Source: Streptomyces sp. NRRL S-87 (lineage in GTDB: Bacteria; Actinomycetota; Actinomycetes; Streptomycetales; Streptomycetaceae). From it: a stretch of DNA of 19,236 nucleotides. The stretch spans positions 1 through 19,236 of the forward strand of contig NZ_JOGB01000088.1 of assembly GCF_000719335.1 (NCBI RefSeq). The letters are read 5' to 3'. This document shows positions 9,192 through 16,565 of this stretch, piece by piece; position 1 is the stretch's first letter; each line of letters opens with the position of its first letter. The notes beneath the pieces are model-generated. The model did no database searches and had not been told where the DNA came from. It saw only the letters and a list, made by a program, of their open reading frames with translations. The translations under genes were made by a program, and so were the position numbers.

Positions 9192-9216
9192 CAACCTTTT
9201 CGCTGCTCGGACGTCC
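9192..9216 (+). promoter_or_regulatory. Candidate ECF-type promoter for trpF
   Basis: CAACC (9192-9196), 15 bp, then CGTCC (9212-9216) has the AAC/CGTC layout used by many ECF sigma factors. CAACCTTTTCG resembles CAACCTTTCG upstream of the second FG-GAP gene. It would start trpF near 9222. Support is by pattern only. Confidence 0.3.
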
Positions 9217-9255
9217 TGCCCCCTGCCGCCCGTGCTCTGGTTCACTGGACGCATC

Positions 9256-9864
9256 ATGAGCGACCTCTTCGTGAAGATCTGTGGCCTGCGCACCGAGCAG
9301 GACGTCGAGACCGCCGTCCGCGACGGCGCCGACGCGGTGGGCTTCGTCTGCGCCACCAGCCCCCGCACCGTCGAGGCCGCCACCGCCCGCCGGCTGGCCG
9401 CCCTGGTGCCTCCGCACGTCCTGACCGTCGGCGTCTTCCGAGGCCAGTCCGTGGACGAGGTGCGGCGCTACACCGAGGAGGGCGGCCTGCGGGCCGTCCA
9501 GCTCCACGGGGAGGAGGGCCCGGAGTTCTTCGAGGCGCTGCGCGCCGAGGGCCGCACCCTCCTGCGGGCCACCTCGCGGACGGACGTCGCGCGGTGCGGC
9601 GAGTACGGCGAGGACCTGCTGCTGCTCGACGCCCCCGACCCGGGCTCGGGCAAGCCGTGGAACTGGGGCGCGGCCGACTTCACCGCCCCCGAGGGCCGCT
9701 GGCTGCTGGCCGGCGGCCTGCACCCGGGCAACGTCCGCGAGGCGGTGGAGACCACCGGGGCGTGGGGCGTGGACGTCTCCAGCGGGGTCGAGCGGGAGCG
9801 GGGGGTCAAGGACCCGGCGCTGATCACTGCGTTCATCCGCGCGGCGCGGGCTCAGCGGCTGTAG
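9256..9864 (+). CDS. trpF: Phosphoribosylanthranilate isomerase
   Basis: The 202-aa TIM barrel performs the Amadori rearrangement of N-(5'-phosphoribosyl)anthranilate in tryptophan synthesis. VKICGLRTEQD holds the general base Cys9. LLLLDAPDPGSGKPWNW (121-137) holds the general acid Asp125. QLHG (82-85), LAGGL (151-155) and VDVSSGVE (172-179) form the phosphate-binding strands. All active-site residues appear present. The ATG at 9256 gives the family N-terminus but has no clear Shine-Dalgarno sequence; an in-frame GTG at 9232 is no better. No other trp gene is adjacent. Most Streptomyces lack trpF because PriA does both HisA and TrpF reactions, so this is a retained or acquired specialist. 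The 3' end overlaps the convergent Uma2 fragment by 13 bp. Confidence 0.92.
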   Translation: MSDLFVKICGLRTEQDVETAVRDGADAVGFVCATSPRTVEAATARRLAALVPPHVLTVGVFRGQSVDEVRRYTEEGGLRAVQLHGEEGPEFFEALRAEGRTLLRATSRTDVARCGEYGEDLLLLDAPDPGSGKPWNWGAADFTAPEGRWLLAGGLHPGNVREAVETTGAWGVDVSSGVERERGVKDPALITAFIRAARAQRL

Positions 9865-9992
9865 TCCTGTCCGCCGCCGCGTAGCTCCTCCAGTTTCCCG
9901 TTGATGAACCCGATCCGGACCGCCTCGGGGGCGGCGTGCGCGAGTTCTTCGAAGTCCGCGACGGGCATTTTTGCGGCGTCGACGTCCGTCAT
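9852..9992 (-). pseudogene. Truncated Uma2-family (DUF820) N-terminal fragment
   Basis: These 46 aa match only the start of Uma2-family nuclease-like proteins: the stretch KMPVADFEELAHAAPEAVRI and FINGKLEE corresponds to the usual opening of the family, which then continues for about 150 more residues. Here it breaks off into LRGGGQDYSR and a stop inside the 3' end of trpF. The PD-(D/E)XK-like catalytic region is entirely missing. The ATG overlaps the TGA of the upstream HTH gene as ATGA, so it is still in a coupled position. Either it is a decayed remnant cut at the trpF boundary, or a short protein kept for another reason. Confidence 0.7.
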
Positions 9993-10900
9993 GCGCGCAT
10001 CCAGTCGCGGATGTGGGAGGCGTGGGCGCGGACCTGGTCGGGGGTGAGGAGTCCGCGTGACGGGGGCGGGGGTTCGTGTCGGCAGGGGGCGCAGAGTCCG
10101 TCGGTGAAGGCGGCGGGTCTGCCGGGGGTGCGGCAGGTGCGGCACTCCATCAGGGCCGATGCGGGGCGCGGGGTGCGGTCGGGGTCCGGTCCGGGGTCCC
10201 GCTGCGGTGGGATCTTGGTTTCCAGGCGGCGGCGGACGAAGGCGGCCGGGTGGTGCACGCCCTCGGGCGGCAGTCCGGCGGTCAGGGCGCGGACCATCTC
10301 GGCGGGCGAGGCTCCGACGCGGAACCACGCGTCCGCGAGCGGGGCGAGGTCGGTGCAGTCGGCCTTGGAGAGCGTGAGGGCGGGTGCGCGCCGGCCGAGG
10401 TCGGCGAGGACGCCGTAGGCCGTGCCCGCACCGTTCGGAACCGTGTTCCCGTCAGGTGCGGGCGGTGGCTCCGGCTGGGAGGGTGGCGGCGGGGCGATAG
10501 GCGCCGGTACGTCCCTGCGGGTGAACCGGCCCCACCAGGCGCCGTCGCGGGCCGTGCGCGAGAAGTAGGTGCGGGTGACCCAGCGGACGCCTTCGGCGCG
10601 TTCCCGGACGCGGTGCAGGTGACCTGCGGTTTCGAGGCGGCCGAGGGCGGTGCGGACCGCGCACTGGCCCCACAGCGGTAGCACCGCCGCCAGCGTCTTG
10701 ACGCTGATGTCCGCCCCGTCGGGCAGCCGGTCGAGGTACGCGGCGATGGCGGCCTCGCGGAGCGGGAGGTGGGCGAAGTCGCGGCCGGTGCCGGGGGTTT
10801 CGTCCGACGCGGTGACTTTGCCGAAACCGGGCTTGGCGAGGGGGTGCGGGGCAGCACTAAACTCGAAGTCAGACATGGGGATCGTTGTGTCCGATCTCAA
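9989..10900 (-). CDS. Winged-helix DNA-binding protein with C-terminal zinc ribbon
   Basis: The 303-aa protein has a likely winged helix at about residues 46-112 (LREAAIAAYLDRLPDG through TLAAVLPLWGQ to a wing before TRTYFSR). A Pro-rich linker follows at about 133-155, then a helical region, then paired cysteines CRTC and CAPC about 14 residues apart that could bind zinc. The start is taken as TTG at 10900, with GAGGG 8 nt upstream; ATG at 10876 is the alternative but has no Shine-Dalgarno sequence. Proteins of this type are common in Streptomyces accessory regions, often just before Uma2-family genes, as here. Target and role are unknown. A regulator or replication-type initiator fold are both possible. 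Confidence 0.75.
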   Translation of the reverse strand: MRSDTTIPMSDFEFSAAPHPLAKPGFGKVTASDETPGTGRDFAHLPLREAAIAAYLDRLPDGADISVKTLAAVLPLWGQCAVRTALGRLETAGHLHRVRERAEGVRWVTRTYFSRTARDGAWWGRFTRRDVPAPIAPPPPSQPEPPPAPDGNTVPNGAGTAYGVLADLGRRAPALTLSKADCTDLAPLADAWFRVGASPAEMVRALTAGLPPEGVHHPAAFVRRRLETKIPPQRDPGPDPDRTPRPASALMECRTCRTPGRPAAFTDGLCAPCRHEPPPPSRGLLTPDQVRAHASHIRDWMRA

Positions 10901-10961
10901 TGGTTAGACCCTCGTTCGGTGTTGGCGCACCGGCGGGGGTCGATTTTTTCCGTCCAGCGGA

Positions 10962-10991
10962 AAGCTAGAGCCTCCCTACGGTTCGTCGCAA
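10962..10991 (-). promoter_or_regulatory. Candidate promoter of the HTH gene
   Basis: On the minus strand TTGCGA (10991-10986), an 18-bp spacer and TAGCTT (10967-10962) would start transcription near 10955, about 55 nt before the TTG start. Just downstream is a short inverted repeat TTTCCG/CGGAAA. Confidence 0.35.
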
Positions 10992-11062
10992 CCCGATCAC
11001 GATTAGTCATCTCGCCTGGTATGCGCGTGCGTTGGCGCGCGCGGGCGGGTACGGGGGAGGGT

Positions 11063-11088
11063 GGGAGGGTGGGTTGTACCCACCTCCC
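11063..11088 (-). terminator. Hairpin after the XRE-DUF397 pair
   Basis: GGGAG-G-GTGGGT (11063-11074) pairs with ACCCACCTCCC (11078-11088) with one bulged G and a TGT loop. It lies 54 nt past the DUF397 stop on the minus strand and has no T-run. Confidence 0.6.
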
Positions 11089-11141
11089 ATTCCTTCAAGA
11101 AGTCGCTCGGACGCGGCCGCTTGAGCTTCGGGCGCGGCTGC

Positions 11142-11363
11142 TCAGCGGGTGGGCTGCAGCGCCCCGTCCCGGACGCCGTCCACGAAGGCCGCCCACGCCG
11201 TCCCCGGGAACACGAGCTTCGGGCCGCGGGGGTCCTTGGAGTCCCGGACGGGGACGTGGGTGGGGAGGCCGCGGCCGACTTCGACGCAGTCGTCTCCGCC
11301 GCCGCCGCTGTAGCTCGACTTGAACCACTCGGGCGTGTTCAGGTCGTACTTACTGATCGTCAT
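11142..11363 (-). CDS. DUF397 domain protein, partner of the XRE regulator
   Basis: The 73-aa protein has the DUF397 hallmarks: W-FKSSYSGG near residue 13, an acidic DDCVEVG, then VRDSKDPRGPKLVF and W-AFVDGV. DUF397 proteins are nearly restricted to actinobacteria and are small partners of XRE/DUF5753 regulators, as in the WhiJ and BldB-associated loci and the Scr1/Scr2 pair of S. coelicolor. The ATG at 11363 overlaps the end of the upstream XRE gene by 14 bp in another frame, so the two are translated together. Direct binding to the regulator is inferred from family knowledge. Confidence 0.93.
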   Translation of the reverse strand: MTISKYDLNTPEWFKSSYSGGGGDDCVEVGRGLPTHVPVRDSKDPRGPKLVFPGTAWAAFVDGVRDGALQPTR

Positions 11364-12186
11364 GGCCGTAATCCTCCGCCGTCGACTCGATCAACGCCAG
11401 GGACGACTCCGGGGGGAGGGCGGTGGCCACGACGAAGTCATACGTCAGTTGGTAGTTGGCGACCGTGCCGGGATCGTCGACGAGTTGCCCCGTGCCGAGT
11501 CCTTCGAGGTAGGCAAGAGGCGGAGCGTCCTCGAAGGACATCAGCTTCAGCGCGCCGTTGGACGCCGGATGGGCTCCTGCGGCGTGCGGCAGAACCTGCA
11601 CGACGATGCGATGTCGGCGAGCGAGGCCTGCGATGTGGCCGAGGGCCTCAGCCATGATCGCAGGACCCCCGATCCGGCGCCTCAGGACCGATTCGTCGAG
11701 GACGGTCCACAACAACGGCTTTGTTGGATTGGTCAGGAGCCGGGCGCGCTCCAATCGAGGTGCGACCAGTGCTTCGATGTCCTCCGCTGTGGCTGTCGGG
11801 AGGAAACCGCGCGATACCGCTCGGGCGTAGCGCTCCGTTTGGAGAAGGCCCGGGATGAGCAGGGGCGCGTACTGCCTGATCTGCGTCGCCGTCGCTTCCG
11901 CTTCGGCTGCCGCGATGAAGTGGTCCGGGTAGCCCGTCTCCGTTCCCGCACGGCAGTTGCGCTCGAAGTAGCCATCCGTGCCCAGGACCCGGTCGATCTC
12001 GCGGGCCTGTTCCGGCTGCATGCGACGGGTACCGGCCTCCAACTGGCCGATGAAGGAGCCGCTCACGAACAGCGGGGCGCCCAGTTCGTCCTGGGTCTTG
12101 TCAGCCTGCTTCCGGCGGAACCGCAGCTCCGCGCCCAGCATCGCCCTCGGTGACGAGGCGGGATCGAGGTCGTGGGGTCCAGGCAT
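11350..12186 (-). CDS. XRE-family regulator with DUF5753 domain
   Basis: The 278-aa protein has an N-terminal helix-turn-helix at about 16-72 (ELRFRRKQADKTQDELG then SGSFIGQLEAGTR). The actinobacterial DUF5753 sensor-like domain follows from about 95 to the end (YAPLLIPGLLQTERYARA, ESVLRRRIGG, HRIVVQVLPHAAGAH, YLEG). GGGAGG lies 9 nt before the ATG at 12186. Such WhiJ-like proteins are DNA-binding regulators of development or antibiotic production, and form a unit with the overlapping DUF397 gene. A perfect inverted repeat just upstream (12210-12233) suggests autoregulation. The targets are unknown; the divergent small gene at 12312 is one candidate. Confidence 0.93.
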   Translation of the reverse strand: MPGPHDLDPASSPRAMLGAELRFRRKQADKTQDELGAPLFVSGSFIGQLEAGTRRMQPEQAREIDRVLGTDGYFERNCRAGTETGYPDHFIAAAEAEATATQIRQYAPLLIPGLLQTERYARAVSRGFLPTATAEDIEALVAPRLERARLLTNPTKPLLWTVLDESVLRRRIGGPAIMAEALGHIAGLARRHRIVVQVLPHAAGAHPASNGALKLMSFEDAPPLAYLEGLGTGQLVDDPGTVANYQLTYDFVVATALPPESSLALIESTAEDYGHDDQ

Positions 12187-12209
12187 GGCGGACGGCCTCC
12201 CAACGCTCG

Positions 12210-12233
12210 GTCCAACAGAAGGGTTTGTTGGAC
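12210..12233. promoter_or_regulatory. Perfect inverted repeat in the XRE promoter region
   Basis: GTCCAACA (12210-12217) and TGTTGGAC (12226-12233) are exact complements with 8 bp between them, a spacing suited to a dimeric HTH protein. It lies 23 bp upstream of the XRE start and just downstream of a possible minus-strand promoter (TACACA, 17 bp, TAGCCT). An operator for the XRE protein itself is the natural inference. Confidence 0.6.
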
Positions 12234-12311
12234 GCGCCGCTCTACCCAGGCTAGCCGCGCGCCGCCACGCTGTGTAGGCGAAGCAGGTACGGAGCGTGGA
12301 GGGAACAGCGC

Positions 12312-12566
12312 ATGGACATGGACCTCGTACAGGTGGCCGAGGAGGCCCTCGCCGAGCTCAAGGAGGGACTGGAGGCCGCCGGTATCACGCTGCCCTCGCT
12401 GCGGCTCGATCCCGTGTCGAGTGCGGGCAACTACCCGCGCCCCCTCATCGACCTGGGACGCTGCAACCCCGCCACCGCCCGCGAGCTGGCCGCAGCCCTG
12501 AGGGGCGACCGGCTGCGCGGGCGGGTGCGCGAGTTGAACCGGACCTCTCAGCAGACCTTCCGGTAG
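12312..12566 (+). CDS. Small acidic/helical protein of unknown function
   Basis: The 84-aa protein is not recognised. It starts with an amphipathic acidic helix (VQVAEEALAELKEGLEAAG, about 6-24). A middle with PSLRLDPV and LIDLGRCNPATARELAAALR follows, then a basic tail. There is no signal peptide, membrane segment or metal motif; the single cysteine is at position 51. GGAGGG is 8 nt upstream of the ATG and codon use is typical, so it is probably real. It is divergent from the XRE gene and shares its 125-bp control region. Its last 19 bp overlap the 3' end of the convergent kinase gene. A role as a regulated partner of the XRE/DUF397 pair is possible but unproved. Confidence 0.75.
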   Translation: MDMDLVQVAEEALAELKEGLEAAGITLPSLRLDPVSSAGNYPRPLIDLGRCNPATARELAAALRGDRLRGRVRELNRTSQQTFR

Positions 12567-15500
12567 TCCGCGTCCGGGATGTAGGTCTCCCACTCCTCCT
12601 TCGACAGCTGGCGCCCGACCCGCTCGCAGACCTGCGTCACGAGCCGGTCGGGGTCGAGGTCGAAGGGACTGACGTGGCTGCCGCTGAGCGCGCGCAGGGT
12701 GTCGCCGTCGAAGGCCATGGCGTCGATCTGGCGGCCGGTGATGCTGAGGGGCTTGCCGAGCGCGAGGCGGGCGTCGACGTCCCAGAGCTGGACGGAGTCG
12801 CCGTTGACGACGAGCGCGAGCTGGCTGCCGTCGGCGGAGAAGGTCAGCGAGGCGGTGGAGTCGCCGTAGCGGTCGCCGCCGCGTACGAGCGAGCTGGGCA
12901 GGAGCGCCTTGCGCTTGCGCAGGGCACCGTCCCAGACCTCCACCCAGCCGGAGTCGCGCAGGACGGCCGCCCACCGGCCGTCGTGGGAGAAGCTGATCTC
13001 GGCGTTGCGGCTGGTGCCGAGCGGGACGGTGCGGGCGGTGCGGGTGGCGAGGTCGAACTCGTCGCCCGCGGTGGTCAGGAAGCGCCGGCCGTCGGGACTG
13101 AACACGCCGTGCCCGGCGGTCGCCTTGAACTCGTGGACCTTCTTGCCGGTGCGGGTGTCCCACACCTGGGTCACGGTGCCGTCCGCCGAAGGGGAGGTGC
13201 CGTCCGTGTACGTCGTGGTGGCGTACGCACCGTCCGAGGACAGGCCGAGGTGCAGCATCGGACCCCCGGCCTGCCAGGGCAGCTTGGACAGAACGGCACC
13301 CGTTCGCGCGTCCCGGACGATGACGCCCCAAAAGCCTCCGCGGACCAGGTCGTTGTGGGCGACGACCCGGCCGCCGTCGCTGACGGCGGCCATCGGACGT
13401 GCGTCGATGTCGGCCGGGAAACGCTGACGGACGGTGGTGCCGATGGCCTTGCCGGTCCGCACGTCGAGGAGCCGGAGGGTGGGATCGACCCTTCCGCCCG
13501 TGCGGACGACGGCGGTGCCGCCGTCCGGCGAGAGCGCGGCGCCCTGCGTGCCGGCGGCGTCGGTGCCCGCGTCGAGGACCGGGGCGACGTCCGTGACCTT
13601 GAGTTCGTTCGACCCCGTGGCCTCGTACCGCAGGAGCTTGGCGCCTTCGTCCAGCCGCACCTCGAAGACGTCGCGTCCGTGGAGGACGTTGTGGCGGGCC
13701 TCGACGGGGATGCGCACGAGCGGCTGGGCGGCGTCGGCGCGGGCGTTCCAGATCTCGAGGGCGCCGCTGTTGCCGCGGCTCTCCGAGCCGGGGCCGACGA
13801 GGTAGTTGCCCCCGGAGCTGAACTGGAGGTCCGACCCGGTGGTGCTGAGGGTGGCGGTGGTCCGGCCGGTGTTCAGGTCCCAGACGCGGGTCCGGCTGCC
13901 CGAGGTGTCCTCGACCAGGTAGCGGCCGTCCGGGCTGAACGCGATGTCCTCGCAGTCGCCGTCCTGGCCGGAGAGTACGCGGCTCGGGCCGGACGGGCCG
14001 ACCGCGTCGACGCTCAAGCTCCCCCCGTCGGGGCAGGAGCCCAGGTACCGGCCGTCCGGGGAGGCGATGATGCCGGGTGGCACGGCGCTCAGGAAGCGCC
14101 CGGTGGCGTCGGTCAGCTGCTCCTCGGCATTGTGCTTGTTCATCAGGACGACGCGGCCGGAGGTGGTGAGGCGGTAGGGCTCGTAGCCCTCGGGAACGGC
14201 GAACGGTCCGCCCACCGGCTTGCCGTCCCGGACGGACAGGAGGTGGTACGTGCCGTCCTTGGCGCGCGCGAGCGCGTGCGCGGCATCGGGGCTGACGAGG
14301 GACGCCTTCTCGATGACGTACTGGGCGGCGGGGATGGACGCCAGGGGCCGCCCCAGTTCCGAACGGCTGCTGCCGAGGTCGTAGAGCCGAGCACCGGAGG
14401 GGCCGAACGCGAGCACCAGTCGCCCGTCCGGGCTGTACACGCGGCCGGAGTCGTCGCCCACGCCCTTGCTGACCGCCGGCAGTGGCAGTGAGCCGATCTC
14501 CCGCTGCGCAGCCGAGGCGTTGAGGGCCGCGCGGGCCTCGGGGACGTGGGCGATGCGGTAGGCGGCGACGCCGAGGAGCATCGCGGTGTCGGGCTGCGTG
14601 CCGCGCAGGCTGTCGGCGGCCTGGGCGACGGCGCGGGCGGTGGCCTGGTCCTGGCGGAGCTGGGCCTCGCGGTTCTGGAGGTAGGCGACGCCGCCCGCGA
14701 GGAGGGCGACGACGGTGGCGCCGGCCAGGCCGGCGAGGAGCTGGCGGCGGCGGCGTACGGTGCGGGCGGCCTCGGTGCGGGAGGCGGTGAGGAAGTCCTG
14801 CTCGGCGGGGTTGGGGCGCAGGTACGGGGGTGCGGTGGGCAGCCAGTCCAGGACGGCGCGCAGGTCGGAGCCGGTCAGGAGGTCGTCGGTGCGCTGGCCG
14901 TGGGCGGTCCAGCGGTGGGTGCCGTGGGTGACGCGCTGGCGGTACGCGATGCCGGCGCGGTCGGCGTCGGCCCAGGCGCGCAGCCGGCGCCAGGCGGGCA
15001 GGAGGGCGGTGCTGACCGGGCGTACCGCGCCGTCGGCCTCGGTGACCAGGGCGCCGGCGGCGGTGAGGGCTTCGGCGGCGCGGGCGGTGGCGCGCTGTTC
15101 GGACTCGGTGCGGCCGGCGAAGAGTTCGGCGGGGGTGGCGGTGCGGACGGTGTCCTGGGAGCCGTCGGGCGCGCCGCCGGGGAGGGTGAGGCGCAGCAGA
15201 AGGTCCTGGGCGGCGAGCTGGGCGTCGGGGCCGAGGGCGGCGTAGGCGGCTTCGGCACGGTCGCCGAGGGGTGGGACGGCCTGGGTGGCGGGGTAGGGGG
15301 TGCCGCCGGCCTGCTCGGCGCCGGCCCTGAGGAGGTCCAGGCCCTCCTTGGGGGTGGTGCCGCTGCGGGCCGCGGCCGCGGCCGCGGCCCCGGCCGCGGC
15401 TGCGGGAGTGGGAGTGGGCGTTGGGGCCGGGACCCGGGGGTCGATCGGGCCGGCCGGGCCGGCGTCGCGGGTGGTGGCCGGGTGGGGGTCGACGGTGGTG

Positions 15501-16498
15501 GCGGGGTGGGCGTCGCCGGCCGGGTGGGTGCCCTGGGTGGGGGCGTCGGCGAGGTGGGCGCCCTGGGGGCTGGTGCCCGTGGGGCGGCTGTCGCGGGAGG
15601 TACGGGTGTCGGGGGCGGTGGCGCCGGCCGGGTCGTCGTACGGTGCGGTGGCGGAGATCAGGCCGGTCAGCAGCGCCTGCGCGGTGGGGCGGCCCGCGGG
15701 GTCCTTGCTGAGGGCGGCCGCTATCAGGGGGCGCAGCCGGGGCGGGAGGCCGGAGAGGTCGGGGGTGACGGAGGCGGTGCGGTGGGCGACCTCGGCGATG
15801 TTCTCGCCGCGGAAGGGCTCGGTGCCGGTGGCCGCGTACAGCACGACCGCGCCCCAGGCGAAGACGTCGGACGCGGTGGACGCGCGCTGCCCGGCCAGGG
15901 CCTCGGGGGCCATGTAGCCGAGCGTGCCCATGATGGCGCCGGTGGCGGTCAGCGACATGTCGGGGGCGCGGGCGATGCCGAAGTCGATGATGCGCGGGCC
16001 GTCCGGGCCGAGCAGGACGTTGCCGGGCTTGAGGTCGCGGTGGACGACCCCGGCCGCGTGGATCGCGGCGAGCGCGGTGGCGGCGCCGGTGGCCAGGCGC
16101 AGGGTGGCGTCCTCGGTGAGCGGGCCGTTCGCCCGTACCTCGGCGGCCAGGGTGGGCCCGGGCACGTACTCGCTGACCAGGTACGGGGTGTCCCCGTCGA
16201 CCGCCGCGTCGAGCACGCGGGCGGTGCAGAACGCCGCCACCCGCCGGGCCGCCTCGGCCTCCTTGCCGAACCGGTCGCGCACGAACGGGTCCGCGTCGCG
16301 GTGCAGCGCCTTGAGCGCCACCCGGGCCCCGTCCGCGTCGTACGCCTCGTAGACCACGCCCTGGCCGCCCGCCCCGAGTCGCGAGGCCAGCCAGTACGGG
16401 CCGATCCGCTGCGGGTCCTCGGGTGCGAGCGGGGTGCCGGCGCCCGCTCCAGCGGCGCCCGGCGCGTTGTTCTCGGTGCTCCGCGTGCTCGTCGACAT
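12548..16498 (-). CDS. Ser/Thr protein kinase fused to STAND-type tail and WD40 propeller
   Basis: This is a 1316-aa membrane-anchored kinase. The kinase domain at about 32-282 has the G-loop LGAGGQGVVY (41-50), Lys63, HRDLKPGN (153-160), DFG (172-174) and GTLGYMAPEA (191-200), all intact. A Thr/Pro/His linker and an Ala run follow (about 285-378). Residues 420-580 resemble the part of nSTAND1/WD40 proteins that normally follows the NTPase: LLLRLT, AELFAG, LVTEADG, LPAWRRLRAWADADRAG, DFLTASR. A transmembrane segment lies at about 588-607. The rest is WD40-like repeats (FSPDGR..V.D, VWDLNTG, VWDTRTGKKV), ending CERVGRQLSKEEWETYIP. No P-loop is seen. GGGGGAG is 7 nt before the ATG. It probably senses an external signal through the propeller; the substrate is unknown. 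Confidence 0.92.
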   Translation of the reverse strand: MSTSTRSTENNAPGAAGAGAGTPLAPEDPQRIGPYWLASRLGAGGQGVVYEAYDADGARVALKALHRDADPFVRDRFGKEAEAARRVAAFCTARVLDAAVDGDTPYLVSEYVPGPTLAAEVRANGPLTEDATLRLATGAATALAAIHAAGVVHRDLKPGNVLLGPDGPRIIDFGIARAPDMSLTATGAIMGTLGYMAPEALAGQRASTASDVFAWGAVVLYAATGTEPFRGENIAEVAHRTASVTPDLSGLPPRLRPLIAAALSKDPAGRPTAQALLTGLISATAPYDDPAGATAPDTRTSRDSRPTGTSPQGAHLADAPTQGTHPAGDAHPATTVDPHPATTRDAGPAGPIDPRVPAPTPTPTPAAAAGAAAAAAARSGTTPKEGLDLLRAGAEQAGGTPYPATQAVPPLGDRAEAAYAALGPDAQLAAQDLLLRLTLPGGAPDGSQDTVRTATPAELFAGRTESEQRATARAAEALTAAGALVTEADGAVRPVSTALLPAWRRLRAWADADRAGIAYRQRVTHGTHRWTAHGQRTDDLLTGSDLRAVLDWLPTAPPYLRPNPAEQDFLTASRTEAARTVRRRRQLLAGLAGATVVALLAGGVAYLQNREAQLRQDQATARAVAQAADSLRGTQPDTAMLLGVAAYRIAHVPEARAALNASAAQREIGSLPLPAVSKGVGDDSGRVYSPDGRLVLAFGPSGARLYDLGSSRSELGRPLASIPAAQYVIEKASLVSPDAAHALARAKDGTYHLLSVRDGKPVGGPFAVPEGYEPYRLTTSGRVVLMNKHNAEEQLTDATGRFLSAVPPGIIASPDGRYLGSCPDGGSLSVDAVGPSGPSRVLSGQDGDCEDIAFSPDGRYLVEDTSGSRTRVWDLNTGRTTATLSTTGSDLQFSSGGNYLVGPGSESRGNSGALEIWNARADAAQPLVRIPVEARHNVLHGRDVFEVRLDEGAKLLRYEATGSNELKVTDVAPVLDAGTDAAGTQGAALSPDGGTAVVRTGGRVDPTLRLLDVRTGKAIGTTVRQRFPADIDARPMAAVSDGGRVVAHNDLVRGGFWGVIVRDARTGAVLSKLPWQAGGPMLHLGLSSDGAYATTTYTDGTSPSADGTVTQVWDTRTGKKVHEFKATAGHGVFSPDGRRFLTTAGDEFDLATRTARTVPLGTSRNAEISFSHDGRWAAVLRDSGWVEVWDGALRKRKALLPSSLVRGGDRYGDSTASLTFSADGSQLALVVNGDSVQLWDVDARLALGKPLSITGRQIDAMAFDGDTLRALSGSHVSPFDLDPDRLVTQVCERVGRQLSKEEWETYIPDADYRKVC

Positions 16499-16565
16499 GG
16501 CTGAACTCCCCCCGGTTTCCTGGGTGATCGTAGCCGGGGGAGTGGCGGTGCGGTCGGCCGGTGTG

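Noticed and set aside
9217..9255. Tryptophan attenuator or leader peptide before trpF
   Set aside because: No short frame with Trp codons and no alternative hairpins are seen in the short leader.
10943..10964. T-run next to TTTCCG/CGGAAA as an intrinsic terminator
   Set aside because: The T-run precedes the hairpin on the plus strand and becomes an A-run after it on the minus strand, so the order is wrong in both directions.
14546..16504. Gly-rich plus-strand open frame opposite the kinase
   Set aside because: Its composition mirrors the Ala/Pro/Thr-rich kinase linker read in antisense; the kinase frame has all catalytic motifs.
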